From positions 729,839-793,838 of the forward strand of contig CAXAMN010018557.1 of the NCBI GenBank assembly GCA_963970005.1: a stretch of DNA of 64,000 nt, written 5' to 3'. The first letter of the stretch is position 1. Each line of letters begins with the position of its first letter. Under the pieces are notes generated by a model that was not told the origin of the DNA, ran no database searches, and saw only the letters and a list, made by a program, of their open reading frames with translations. Positions 46,900 through 57,439 of this stretch are shown here, piece after piece. The position numbers and the translations under genes were made by a program. Origin of the DNA: Durusdinium trenchii. Taxonomy: Eukaryota; Sar; Dinophyceae; Suessiales; Symbiodiniaceae.

Positions 46900-47399
46900 G
46901 TATGCTGCAAAAAGATGTCAAAAGCATCCAGAATTCTGCAGAGCCCGTTGGAGTCTTGAAAAGCGTTCGAGCTGGTTGAAGTCGGAGATGTGTTGAATTC
47001 TCTTCGGCTTCGGTCGGTCTTAAACTGAGGCAGTGTTTGTAGTGACGTGTGGCGTTACGAGATACCATGGGCTGCGCAGGCGAGATCCTGTCATGAATAC
47101 ACCCTGACTTCCACTGGTTCGAATGCAGCGGTCAGGCTTACTTCCCGAAATATCCCACGGGTGACTGGGTGGGCGGCTGAGAACTACACCTAACTTGTCG
47201 TGATCACGTGTGAAGAACACAACACTCATGTAGACTGCTGATGAATGAGAAGAACCCCATTTGGATTGTAACACTTCTTCATATGAGTTGTTTTTCATAT
47301 TGCCTTCTCCTTTCAGCCCACAGTCGCATATGAATTGCTCTCAGCTTGCGGCCAAGCACCTCTCTCTCTCTCTCTCTGTTTGGGCCTAACAATAAGGTC

Positions 47400-47565
47400 C
47401 GAGGCAACGTTTGGGATCGGCTCAAGGCAAGGAACGTTTGTGTTGCATTTGGATCATTCGGATCCACTGCTTGACGAGGACAATCCATATGGAGGTCGCT
47501 ACCGTCCCGACCTCGCTGATTTTTTTTCATCGAGGATGATGGGAAGAGTTCATGATTGTTACTAG
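47400..47565 (+). CDS. Possible exon between kelch blades
   Basis: The frame reads EATFGIGSRQGTFVLHLDHS and DPLLDEDNPYGGRYRPDLAD, meeting TAG at 47563. An upstream CT microsatellite (47361-47378) and a pyrimidine tract could serve as the acceptor region. NPYGGRYRPDLADF resembles a kelch diglycine followed by the variable loop. Confidence 0.4.
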
Positions 47566-47636
47566 TAGCGATGCCCTTGTTACTACTAGCTTCTTGCTAC
47601 TAGTAGTAATACCAGGAGCTACTAGTAGCGTCCTTG
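47559..47636. repeat. CTAGTAG-family minisatellite cluster
   Basis: Units TTACTAGTAGCGATGCCCTTG and TACTAGCTTCTTGCTACTAG lie directly after a kelch-type exon, so this cluster is probably intronic. Confidence 0.7.
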
Positions 47637-47724
47637 TGCCTCATGTGATTCAGGTCATGGCATGGCCCTTTGCTCAGCACTGGCGAAGAGTTTCACTCCC
47701 ATTTCTTCGGTGAAGCCAATTGAG

Positions 47725-47835
47725 GTCAGCACATCCAGCATGGAGTACATCTATGTCTATGGCGGACAAATACTGGGTGGCTTTGACAACACGCTCTTGC
47801 GCTATCGAATTTCCACAGACTTGTGGGAGGAGCTT
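47725..47835 (+). CDS. Kelch-type exon, YIYVYGG
   Basis: The frame reads VSTSSMEYIYVYGGQILGGF and then DNTLLRYRISTDLWEEL. This is a textbook blade: hydrophobic strand, Gly-Gly, variable loop, Tyr and Trp six residues apart. TGA follows at 47836, so the donor must lie just before. Confidence 0.65.
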
Positions 47836-48152
47836 TGACGAATTTTGTTTCGTTGCCGAAGACCAGGAGGTTCTTGGTGAGTCTATTGGAGCTTTGACTA
47901 ATTTTTATGGTTGGATGGATGGAATTTGGGGCTTGGACCTAAAGACACGATACATGACAAAATATCATTGTGTCGTTGTTGTGACTATCACGATCAGGTA
48001 ATAGCTTCTACAGGCTTTGCACGTCAGAGATGCTTCTATTTAGCACGGGAAACGGCAAAACTGCTATGAAGTACTTACTTATAGTACTTGAAAACGCGAT
48101 GATTGGCTGGACATGTATCTCATTTAATAAATTTTGTGTTCACCTCAAACAG

Positions 48153-48320
48153 GTATCCGCTGTTCTCATTCGTTCGTTCTCCAGCCGGATGCAGAACATG
48201 ACGGCTTCACGGACCAGACCCCCTGCCGCGCTTTCCAGGACATGCGGCCTTATGGTCGAGTGTCTTTGACACGGCTGATGTACGACTACTTCGGGGCCAA
48301 AGCCTCACTGAACTATATAT
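48153..48320 (+). CDS. Probable exon, kelch gene
   Basis: The acceptor CACCTCAAACAG is followed, after two phase bases, by IRCSHSFVLQPDAEHDGFTD, then QTPCRAFQDMRPYGRVSL and MYDYFGAKASLN. It is coding-like and collinear with the kelch exons. A further piece at about 48580-48700 (PVQSYEEDTRERRLHVMLE) may be the next exon. Confidence 0.45.
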
Positions 48321-50258
48321 GTCCAAGCCAGTCATTTGTCATCCTCAGTCAGCTTTGGGTAGAAGCACTTGAATCACGAATTTGCCGAGGGATGCGGATT
48401 TAAAATCGGTTAGCCAAGTAATTTCCATGGTTTTGATATATATATATATGTATACATATAATATTATATATAGAGGTGGCTACATTTGAGTGCATTGCAC
48501 CCTTCGAAGTCATGGAGACTGTGGCGAGACATGCCACTAGGTCCTGGTAATGTAAACCAGGCCTCCCAACATGAAAAGACATATTCTGTCCAGTCCAACG
48601 GGCAACTTCCCTCACTCCCAAGACTCCGGCTGCGACCAATGCACCGGTGCAGTCGTATGAAGAGGACACCCGTGAGAGACGATTGCACGTCATGTTGGAA
48701 GTCCTTGGCTGAATGCATCCATTTGTTCCCGTTGAGTCAGCTGAGGCGTTTTTTGATCTTTTTTTTTGGCAGGCATTACACATGAGTTCTGGGGCAGTGT
48801 GCTCATGCCATGACAGGAAACAGATGTAGATTGCGACCTTGCTTGGTCATTTACAGGAAAGTTCGCTCATTGCAAGGCCGCTCTTTCAAGTTCGCTCATT
48901 GCCGTGGAGTCCACGGTGTTCCATGTGTTGGGCGCAGCCTGCTCCGCAGGTTTGCCCCTCTTGCGGCCTTGTCCTCGGACGTCGAGAGGACGGGCTTGCT
49001 CACGTTTGGTGTCGGAGGGTTTCAAGTTCCAGAATCCAAGGGTTACCGTTTGTTCGTTTGTTCCTTTCTCCGTTGCCTGCTTTTGCCTGTGTCCAAGTGG
49101 GTAACCTCCTGGCCATTCGCTCACGGTCATGGAATCTAGAAGTTGTTCTTCTTTGCAGAACCTGGTTCAGTATATATATATATAGATCCCCTGGTTTGTA
49201 GCATAGTACCGGAATGAAGAACCTCTGAACTCCCGGAGGAAGGGGCTCACATGCCCAGCGAACGAGCCGACCACAGCATGGTAAACTTTCGTGATGAGCA
49301 GCCTGGGGCGGTGGATGACGTGATCTCTGTGGCAAGCTCAGATGGGGCTCCGACTGATTGTCATGATTGTCTGACATCATCAGGTAGCACATGGGTGTGT
49401 GGATATTGAGGCCCGGCTGGATAGCCGCCCCTGGGTGAAAAGATGAATGTGTAGGCATTCCAACCCTATTCCAATACACCCACACGGTAGAAATTAGTTT
49501 GCTTGAGGCAAGGAGCCAGGCTGACAACACGGCCTAAGAGCAGAGCACAAAAAAATAGAAACGTGATACGGACGATGTCAGATGTAAGGTCTTTGGAGGC
49601 TTCCGCACAACGTGGGGATACTTTGCCAAGACACCACAAGAGTGCCTGGAGCGCTAAGAGCATGTGTTGCTGAATGCTGTGATGAGGGGAAATGAAAAAC
49701 ATGACAAGGGGCTGACTAGAATTCGGTGAAAGGAGAGCGCCACCACAACAACGACTACCACCACCACGTCCGGTGATCAGGCTGTTCTATCATACATACT
49801 GTTACATACTGATGTTACATACTATACTGTCATTCATCCTGTACCAGATAGTGTACCGCTGTTGCGCTCTTCGGAGGGTGTTCCCCTGCCAGGTGATCAC
49901 TTTGACAGACCCTCCTGACACAACGCCCTTGCAGTGCACAGCTTAGACTCAGAGAGACTCATTCTGATTATCCTGTGCCCGCTGGCTTGAGCCTTGCTCG
50001 ACGTCGCGCGTTCAGGTCCGGCCCAGAAACGACCACATTGCTGGAAGGGGGTTGGGTGCCCAAGAAATTGCAAGAATTCCAAAGAATTACTTGGACAACC
50101 TCAATTTGGCTTGAGGAATCGCATGCACCATCCCACTGAGGCGTTCAAGTGGTTGGCTCCTTCGACACTTTGGGGAATGATCGGATCCCTGAGACTTCCG
50201 CAGGCCTCAACCATGCGCGCGACGACCACGGCGTTCGCGACGACCACGGCCTTCAGGC

Positions 50259-50549
50259 ATGATCACCACGACGGTGACGGATCCCAACGATCGCATCACG
50301 CTGGACCTGGGAGACACCATCACTGCAACCAGCACCGCCACCACCCTTGCAACCACAGTGGTCATCACAAGCAGCACCATGACCAGCACTGAGACCGCTA
50401 CCTCCACAGCAGGTGGTCCGGCACCCCCACCCACCGGACCTCAGACCAACCCACCGGTGGTGCAAGGGAGCTACACTTCAGGGGTCAGCAACAACGTGCC
50501 ACCGGCAGTTTTCGGCATTTGGGGCAAGCAAGGTTGTAGATTCAGATGA
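50259..50549 (+). CDS. Thr/Ser/Pro-rich linker exon
   Basis: The frame reads DPNDRITLDLGDTITATSTA, continues through long Thr/Ser/Ala stretches to PAPPPTGPQTNPPVVQGSY, then GVSNNVPPAVFGIWGKQG. Such mucin-like linkers are common between extracellular modules and are often O-glycosylated. A second Thr-rich stretch in another frame lies directly upstream (50210-50255). The exon sits between two groups of kelch blades. Confidence 0.5.
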   Translation: MITTTVTDPNDRITLDLGDTITATSTATTLATTVVITSSTMTSTETATSTAGGPAPPPTGPQTNPPVVQGSYTSGVSNNVPPAVFGIWGKQGCRFR

Positions 50550-51212
50550 TTGTAGGTCGTGCATCAGATGATTTTGCAGGATTGGATCTATAGTATTTAG
50601 ATTCTAGATGTATCATAGTTGACAGCAATGCCAGTTTTGGCATGCGTATCGATCTCTAGCTTGTGTAGTCTGCTTTCACATGCTTTCACTAGCCAGCTTG
50701 CAATTGCTAATGTCTCTTTTGCTGGATTTGTGTGGACATGTGATATTCTACTATGATATTTGATATCCTCAAAACATCTTTAAAACATCTGAGAACACCA
50801 AAGTTGCACTTTTTTTCTCACAAAAATTAGACTCGACTCGACTCGATCGAATTTGGCCAGCTGACGGCGGGCGGAGCCGTGTCCTCCGATCAATCTACAG
50901 TGGTTCTCCGTGCCTTGGCTGGGAAGGACCGCCAGCGGCCTGGTCTCCTTTGGGGTTCAAGAGGTCTTTCTTTACGCATCTTTCTTCTTGGTAAGCTGAC
51001 CCAAGAGGTCTCCTTTTAATGTTCTTTGCACATCCTTCTTCAAGATTTGGTCGGTTTACACATTTGGCCCTTGAAACATATTTGAACATTTGGGCTTTAA
51101 CTTCTTGGGTCGGCTTCGCAAGTCGTTCTTTTTGCTTGAGAGTAGATCCAACTGATGAAAACATGATCCAACGACCCGTCGCGTTTTCCAGCGTTCCGTT
51201 GGCTGCATGCAG

Positions 51213-51303
51213 GTGAAGGCCCAACTCCGGCATGTTCACCGAAATACTACTTCGATGACTATTGGTATTATGACACGACGGTGAATCAATGGTCTGCTCC
51301 CCA
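51213..51303 (+). CDS. Kelch-type exon, YYFDDYWYYD
   Basis: The acceptor GGCTGCATGCAG is followed by EGPTPACSPKYYFDDYWYYD and TTVNQWSAP, ending at donor GTGATT. DDxWYYDTxxNQW is the Tyr-Trp half of a kelch blade. Confidence 0.65.
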
Positions 51304-51404
51304 GTGATTTCGTGTGCATGTGTGATCAAAGACTTGCCAGACTTGAGGCCTTGCAGGACAAGGAAGCCAGACTTGATGACGAGACATGAGTTTGGAATGG
51401 TAGA

Positions 51405-51727
51405 ACCTTTGTCCATCCTCCAATCCGAACCTGGTGGCCAAGCCTCACCGTACGTCTGACTTGGAAGCCTTCGGAGCGCTGAGGGCAGCGTTGCAGATCT
51501 TTGGAGACCTGCCACCTTCCCGGAAAGGCCATGCGATGATTGTTCGGGGCTCAGCTCGCCCTTGGCTGGGGCTGTGGTTTTGAGGGCTGGTGGTCTCCGA
51601 CCACTGGAGAGCACCCATCCTTTGGTTTGCTGGGCCAGAGCAAGATGCAGTTTGCTGAGGCTCGTAATGCCCGCAGCAATGATACGCAGGTGGTGCTCTT
51701 TGGTGGAAATGAGCAGGCCCGTTCAGG
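51405..51727 (+). CDS. Kelch blade with an apparent frameshift
   Basis: The first part reads ALRAALQIFGDLPPSRKGHA followed by MIV. A different frame then supplies FGAQLALGWGCGFEGWWSP and, further on, NDTQVVLFGGNEQARSG before donor GTGAGG. GHAMIV directly followed by FG is what kelch blades show, so a single missing base at about 51542 best explains the switch. A tiny intron is less likely. This may be an assembly error or a real mutation. Confidence 0.55.
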
Positions 51728-51834
51728 GTGAGGGGAAATCCCAGCCAATTATAGTCAATCTAGATAGTCGGACCATGCAAAGGAATGCACGGGAATCTTG
51801 GCGTAGTGCTCTTGTTGCGAGCCTACTGTGAGAG

Positions 51835-51948
51835 CGAGGACCAGCCATTGAACGACCTCTGGATTCTCAACGTGAAGCGTCCTGGTCGTTTTCCCAGCCA
51901 AGCATTGAATGGGGATGGGTCAAAACCCGGAGCGGCTCCTAATCCCTG
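51835..51948 (+). CDS. Kelch-type exon, LNDLWILNV
   Basis: The exon begins after GTGAGAG and completes the split codon of the exon ending at 51727, giving ARSGEDQPLNDLWILNVKRP. LNDLWILNV is the diagnostic kelch strand. The donor GTAGGT follows at 51949. Phase agreement supports this join. Confidence 0.7.
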
Positions 51949-52266
51949 GTAGGTTGACCTGGTAGGTTGACCGGCTCTCAATGGGGTCCCCATTCCCCCA
52001 GCACCTAGTTAGATTGCCTGCCAATTCAGTTCGAGCTCGATTTTGATCATCTATTTGCTGCGCGGATATTCGGTGTCACGTAATTAGGATCAGATCTTGT
52101 TGTACAGTTCTATTGCATGTGCAGTGGTTATATACCCCAACTCCCTGGTACCCATCATTGGTGAAGGACCGAGGGAAGCGTCAGACTGGATGCGCAAGTG
52201 ACGTCGGTAGGTCAACCAAGGTCTCCTGGTCTTGACCCACATCCAAATGGTTTGTCTTCTTTCACG

Positions 52267-52330
52267 TATATATATAATTATATATATAATATATATATAT
52301 AATATGTTATATAATATATATATATATATT
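52267..52330. repeat. TA-rich microsatellite in an intron
   Basis: An almost pure TA tract immediately before the pyrimidine tract of the next acceptor. Confidence 0.85.
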
Positions 52331-52348
52331 TTGTTTTTTTCTCCACAG

Positions 52349-52429
52349 CAGATACACTCAGACCCAGACCCGAGTACGGGGACATGTTATGAACTAGGAA
52401 GACATCGACTTACACTTGCCCGTGGATTT
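52349..52429 (+). CDS. Exon of the kelch gene, clear splice sites
   Basis: The acceptor TTGTTTTTTTCTCCACAG and donor GTGAGT enclose exactly 27 codons, phase 0 at both ends: QIHSDPDPSTGTCYELGRHR then LTLARGF. It probably forms the N-terminal strand of the next blade. Confidence 0.6.
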
Positions 52430-53502
52430 GTGAGTCCGCCTCCTACCCAGGTGTTGAAAGGACCTGGACACAGATTGCTGGGTTCCAAGTATACAATTTG
52501 AGATGATTTGCAGACGCGAGAGGATGGGCTGACAGTCATCCCTTTCTTGCAAGATTTGTGTTGTTGGGGAGGTTTATGAGGTTCCTAGTCCCTGCTTTTC
52601 TTTTTTTGATACTGAGAGTTGCTACATCCAGAGTGAGGGAAAATCAGGGAGGGAACGCTCCACACAAGTTGCAGTTGGTCAAGTCAAGTCAAGCTTTCAC
52701 TTGAAAAGCCTGAGATGCAGCGATGGGAGGCACACGAAAAAGAAGGTTTGAAGGTAATTTTCTGACCCCCGAGTCAGGAAGTTCTCTCACCAATTTGCAT
52801 TCTTTTGACATGTTGAGCTTATGGAACTTGGAGTTTGCATAGTGTATTCGTCATTGCGGCCATTGGACTGTGGGATCTCCACAGCTCACCATCGAGAACA
52901 TGTACTTCATAATTTTTTGTGCGTCTCCATTGGGGGCAATGGGACTGCCCGTTCACCGCGCAAGCTGGGAGGGTCGCCGATGGTTCCCCCCTTGTTCTCT
53001 GAACTTTTTGCGTCCACTACGTCCATTGTGTCCACTCCACCAAGGACAAGTTCTTCCCAGGGGTGAAGCCTCCGGCTGTGTACGGGGCTTGACGGGCATG
53101 ACAGGCTAGCGCAAAGCTCTTTGGGGTGTTGAGTATTTCTTGCAGAAAGGATGAGAACGGACGGAAAGCCAAGATTCATAAAACCTGATTATTGTCGAGC
53201 CATGATTCCATAATTAATTCACCCCCTGAAGGTTTTCTATTCGGGGGGTGACATGGGCTCAATGGCGAGGATCTGATCCCAAAGACAGAATCTCTTCATG
53301 AAGAAGGATCCCAAAGACAGGAATGTTCCTTCGCAATAGGACCATTGGATGAGGGGTTGGTGAAATTACAGGAGTTGAAGCAAGGGAAGAAAGGCGATTA
53401 GTATTGCAAGAAAACTGCAAGAAAGATGGTTAGAGCTAGTTGGGTTTTCCTTAATCATGGGTTGACACTACGTGCTACGGGAAGTATGGTCTTGGATGAG
53501 AT

Positions 53503-53721
53503 GTGATTGTTACACTTGTTGCTGTGATCCACGAAAGAAGACCAAGGGCTTTTCACACCATGGTCTATGTGGAAGAGATGGACACTGCCTATGTGTTTGG
53601 CGGTTTGATCTGGAAGAGTCAGCGGCTTAAGAAGCTCAACCCACTCGTGCTTCAGCACTTTGACGGATCGAGAAAGGCGCGTTGGTCCACTATGTCCACT
53701 GGCGTAGCCCCGTGTTCGTGA
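53503..53721 (+). CDS. Kelch-type exon, TAYVFGG
   Basis: The frame reads ERRPRAFHTMVYVEEMDTAY and VFGGLIWKSQRLKKLNPL, then RWSTMSTGVAP. It holds the His-x-Met-Val strand and the VFGG of one blade plus Trp of the next. Exon ends are approximate. Confidence 0.6.
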   Translation: MIVTLVAVIHERRPRAFHTMVYVEEMDTAYVFGGLIWKSQRLKKLNPLVLQHFDGSRKARWSTMSTGVAPCS

Positions 53722-54075
53722 CCGAGGAACGGACCTGACAGAGACGGATCGCCTTCGCAACATCGATCGGCGTTGCCTCAAGGAGGCTCAAGGACGGGAC
53801 TCGGAAGCGCGCCGGATTTCCGTCGTTCATTCACTGCCTGGCCGTTTTCCCCCAAAGACGCGGTCAAGAGAACAAGATGACTTATTCATACTTATTCTAT
53901 TTTATTTTTTTAAACATGCTTTTCTATGCAAGTGTGTCAAAAATGGTGGGTTTCCCACATCATCCTTCTGACCTGACACGCACACAGAACAAGCCATCAC
54001 AGAGTACATACAGACATAGACGATGTTTTGCTATGTTTTGCTCTAGCGTTTGAAAGAGTGGTAATTTGATTTCAG

Positions 54076-54258
54076 GACTGCCAATGACAGAGCCAGGGGC
54101 CCTGGAAGCAATTTTCCACAAAACCTGTTTGAGATCAGGGACCTACTTCCAATATTTAATAACACAGTCTACAAGGAGAAGGATATTGCAGTTTCTGCGG
54201 ACATTCATTTTCAGTTTCAACAGCAGCACTTTTTGCGTTCTTCCCAGGCACGGGACAA
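54076..54258 (+). CDS. Exon of the kelch/EGF gene
   Basis: The acceptor ATTTGATTTCAG and donor GTGAGG enclose TANDRARGPGSNFPQNLFEI, RDLLPIFNNTVYKEKDIAV and HFQFQQQHFLRSSQARD. It leaves two bases, which the next proposed exon completes. No kelch motif; possibly a spacer domain. Confidence 0.45.
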
Positions 54259-54315
54259 GTGAGGTAAACTTTTTGGCCAAGATGGTGGCCAAATGCACCA
54301 CCAGCTATCGAACAG

Positions 54316-54490
54316 CAGGGGTTCCGTCCTGCTCCATGCAAGGGGTTCGGTCGACCAAATTCGACTAGTTTCGTACATGGTGGTCTCTGACATCTCAAGT
54401 GGACACAAGGGTCTGGGGCCGAATCTGGCCGTTGATTGTTGCTCTGAATGTAGGGAGTTTGTGCGACGGAAGGCGTCCACTCCGAAAAAG
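54316..54490 (+). CDS. Exon of the kelch/EGF gene, Cys pair
   Basis: The frame reads RGSVDQIRLVSYMVVSDISS and LAVDCCSECREFVRRKAST, ending in phase 0 at donor GTACTG. The start at 54316 completes the phase of 54258 but implies a 57-bp intron. A later AG is possible. Confidence 0.45.
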
Positions 54491-54789
54491 GTACTGCTTC
54501 CTCCTTCTGCTGCCCCCTCACAGCCACAGTGAGATCCTCCGGTCGTCCACCTCCCGCCATGATGAGGCGGAGACAGTCTCTGAAACGAGAGCAAAACAAT
54601 AGCTTGGACAGCATGATCCAGTTTGTGATTGGGTGAGCCGTGAAGCAAACACCGACCGAGGGAAAGACTACCTACTTGATCCTACTTGCAGGACTTGGTA
54701 GCCAGATGCAGTCAGAGTGTATTTTCCCAGCATCGCAGCATGGCATGTCAGCAGTGGTGATTGATTGGTTGAAACGCAGTGGGCCTTAG

Positions 54790-55144
54790 CGGGCCTGCCG
54801 TGCCAGTGGGATCAAGATCCGCACTACGGAGAATGCCTTGAACCTCACAGCCATTAGTGCCCTTTGTCGGGGTCCCAGGCTCCTGCTGCGGCACTCTTTC
54901 TTTTCAACGGCTTTTGGTCCCGCAACCATTGACAGAAAGTGGATCACTTTTGTGTTCTTTCTGATCATTCTTTCTTTCCACAAACTGGGATTGGAGCGGA
55001 AACAAAGAATCCCAAATCGCCAGATCACGTTGTGCTTGAGAGTGCCATTCATCACAAGAAGCGCCCATTTTGGGTCCAATCTGGGGCAATCTGCAGGGGG
55101 CACCCCATGCTGTACCGTGGATGCTGCTTCAATTTGTTGTGTTG
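54790..55144 (+). CDS. One or two exons of the kelch/EGF gene
   Basis: From 54790, in phase with the exon ending 54490, the frame reads ASGIKIRTTENALNLTAISA to TAFGPATIDRKWITF. A second frame then reads IGAETKNPKSPDHVVLESAI and HHKKRPFWVQSGAICRGH to a stop at 55143. An intron or frameshift near 54955 must separate them. Both parts look coding. Confidence 0.4.
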
Positions 55145-55602
55145 AGAAGAAACATGAAGAAACTATTTCCAAAACAAGAGTGGAACCGGCAAAACTGTAC
55201 TGTTCCTATTGCAGATCCGTTGCTGTGTTTTGTATCAACTTATCACAGCTTGTGATCGGATTCCCCAAACACCGCAGTTGCAGTTGAGTGAATCGACATA
55301 CATTACCTGAGGTCGTGCTGACTGTGAGGCGAACGCCTTCTTTCCAGAGTTCTATCCGGTCATATCGGAAGGAGTTCGGGATGCTCAGTACACCGTGACT
55401 TTTGACTTAGTCATCAAATTTGATCAATCTATTGCCTTATCCGCATGTTCACCTGAGCTTACTAAGTCCATGCTGGTTCGATGAGGTCTAATGTAGTATT
55501 ACATTAAGTATATCTTCAGTCTTCCGACCCTTTAGAATAATGTCCCAAAGTTCTTTTGGCTTTTGAGTCTCAACGAGATCCGACCTTTCGCTTTTATTTC
55601 AG

Positions 55603-55767
55603 ATGTGGGAGCGTCCACATCGTCGCTTTTTCCGGACTCTCAGCCAATTTGGAGCAAACCGATGGACCGGCTGAGCGCCAGGTTTGGACCTTCAACATGA
55701 GTTCCTGTCCAAACAATTGCAACAACCATGGCCGCTGCGACTTCAGCCAATGTGTGTGTGAACCACC
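55603..55767 (+). CDS. Last kelch strand plus first EGF-like module
   Basis: A strong acceptor (CTTTCGCTTTTATTTCAG) precedes CGSVHIVAFSGLSANLEQTD and QVWTFNM, a final kelch-like half. It is followed by SCPNNCNNHGRCDFSQCVCE, a clear EGF-type cysteine pattern. I end the exon at CEPP because splicing to 55882 gives CVCEPPYGADC, the normal EGF ending. The intervening 114 bp are open in frame, so retention is also possible. Confidence 0.65.
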
Positions 55768-55881
55768 GTGGCCAGAAGCTCAGATCAGCTGGAGGACGGC
55801 CTGGACTTCTGTTGTGGGCGCCGTTTGTCCGACTCCACCCACCGAATTTGCAGCATCAAAAACGTGGCGCGCAGTCATTAG

Positions 55882-56026
55882 GTATGGCGCCGACTGCTCC
55901 CTTCGAAAGTGTCCTGGCACTGTTTGCTATGCTGACTCTTCGACGAAGGACAGAACCGATGGTCGGCACGCATGGCCGAAAGTCCGACGAGTTCGAACAA
56001 CTCGGAATCAGCCTAAGCTGTCCTAA
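55882..56026 (+). CDS. EGF-like continuation, Cys-rich
   Basis: The frame reads YGADCSLRKCPGTVCYADSS. It completes the previous EGF module and begins the next Cys group. The open frame ends at 56026. The true donor lies somewhere after residue 20. Confidence 0.55.
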
Positions 56027-56119
56027 GCTAGAAAGACGTTCACACTTCATGAACATTTGTGAACAAACCTCCTTACATACATCTTCCTGTAACTATTCTG
56101 TCTACTGGGTGTGTCTTAG

Positions 56120-56233
56120 CATCTTTGGAAGTGTTTCCACCGGCATGGATAGCCACCCTTGCAAGGAGCAGTTCTGCCTAGAGTGTTCCTCCCGCGGCCG
56201 TTGCATTGAGAATGCCTGTGTTTGCGATCCAGG
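56120..56233 (+). CDS. EGF-like exon
   Basis: After TGGGTGTGTCTTAG the frame reads IFGSVSTGMDSHPCKEQFCL, then ECSSRGRCIENACVCDPG, ending at donor GTAAGC. C-x3-GRC-x4-CVCDPG is the core of an EGF-like module. Confidence 0.7.
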
Positions 56234-56427
56234 GTAAGCCGGGCTTGGCTTCTTGCTGTTTTCAGGGAGCCATTTGGTTTAGGAGGCTGGTGTCCATTTG
56301 GAGGCCCATGTGTTTAACCGAGTGGATGAAAACGATTGCTCAAAGCAAAACCCATGTAGCCAAGACCTTAACTCCTCTGCGCTGACTGAACTCACTACTC
56401 CGCTGCTCCTGAACTTCTTTGGGCCAG

Positions 56428-56569
56428 GTGGTCCTACGAAGATTGCTCAGTACCAGTCTGCGAGAACAACTGCAGCTCAACTCCTTTCGAGCAGCGAGGA
56501 GTCTGTGTCGAGGAGAGCTTTTTCGACAGAGCTTCCAAGAAACGTCGTCATGGGCCAGAGACCGTCTCC
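56428..56569 (+). CDS. EGF-like exon
   Basis: The acceptor CTTTGGGCCAG is followed by GWSYEDCSVPVCENNCSSTP and RGVCVEESFFDRASKKRR, ending in phase 0 at donor GTAAAC. Joined to the previous exon it gives CVCDPGWSYEDC across the junction, exactly the EGF consensus. This is the best-supported splice in the window (intron 56234-56427, 194 bp). Confidence 0.75.
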
Positions 56570-56645
56570 GTAAACAGAAAAGACCGTCTCCGTCTGAGTC
56601 ATGAAATGATTTGTTCATATTTGTTCTTTTGATGGGAGATTGTAG

Positions 56646-56849
56646 TTGGTAGACCTCGGTCCCGGACGGGTATCCGTCAACGTATCTACTTCTAGTATTT
56701 TGACACATCGACGCAGCTATTTCAAGGAGCACAAACATAATCACTGGTATCAAACAGAACCAGAAAGTGGTTGCGAGGAAGAAATGAATAGGAAGGGAAG
56801 GAAGGACGTACAAGAGTCCTTGCAGAGCATGGTTTTGGCGGGTGATTGA
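56646..56849 (+). CDS. Possible exon after the EGF modules
   Basis: The frame reads LVDLGPGRVSVNVSTSSILT, HRRSYFKEHKHNHWYQTEPE and NRKGRKDVQESLQSMVLAGD to a TGA at 56847. It is highly charged and coding-like. Splice sites are not clear. Confidence 0.35.
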   Translation: MVDLGPGRVSVNVSTSSILTHRRSYFKEHKHNHWYQTEPESGCEEEMNRKGRKDVQESLQSMVLAGD

Positions 56850-57029
56850 TCCCCCCTTCAGCCCCTTCGGTGGCCTGCCGAGCTTTAATGGACACAAGCT
56901 TCTAACTCACGGAGGATCTTTTTGAGTCTTGGAACAACTGGTGACCTGTTTACAATATGCATGGTTGTTTTTTTGGCGCAGTTCTTGATGTTTTCTGCGG
57001 TGGTCTTCCGTATTTTCTCTTCCACATAG

Positions 57030-57346
57030 AGCTCCAAGGATTACTATCCTCCAGACTTTTGAGCAGATTATGTCCTTTTTTCCATGGACGACACTCTTTT
57101 TGGGATACCAAGGACTGAAGGACTTGATCCCAAACCAAACTTGGGATGTATTGATGTAGGGATGATCCCAAGGGCCAAGGCGGCAAAGGCATGTTCACCA
57201 TTCCACTCATCCTGCACCCTATCGGACCGTCGATGGTCAGGACTTTCCAGTTCATCAATGTCATTGTTTTGGTCGCTACAGCGGCTATAATTGCAGTGAG
57301 TGCGCTGGGCATTTCTGGAACAGTCGAAGATCTTCGTGTTATGTAA
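57030..57346 (+). CDS. Membrane-anchoring C-terminal exon(s)
   Basis: A good acceptor (TTTTCTCTTCCACATAG) leads into APRITILQTFEQIMSFFPWT and GLKDLIPNQTWDVLM, then TAG. A second frame starting just downstream reads GKGMFTIPLILHPIGPSMVR and the hydrophobic helix FINVIVLVATAAIIAVSALG, ending TVEDLRVM with TAA or a donor GTAACT at 57343. The two frames must be joined by a frameshift or a very small intron. The helix fits a single-pass membrane anchor for the kelch/EGF protein. Confidence 0.5.
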
Positions 57347-57439
57347 CTGAAGTTCTTTGGCCTGTTTTGCCTGCCATCATGTTCCATAACTCGTTCAGCA
57401 TCAGTATGAGGCTAGTACAGCAGGCCACTACACCTTTCC

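Noticed and set aside
47110-47130. tRNA T-loop-like GGTTCGAATGC
   Set aside because: No matching acceptor, D or anticodon stems could be folded around it.
54156-54648. Minus-strand open frames of 143-152 codons
   Set aside because: They mirror plus-strand kelch/EGF exons whose composition and splice sites are better.
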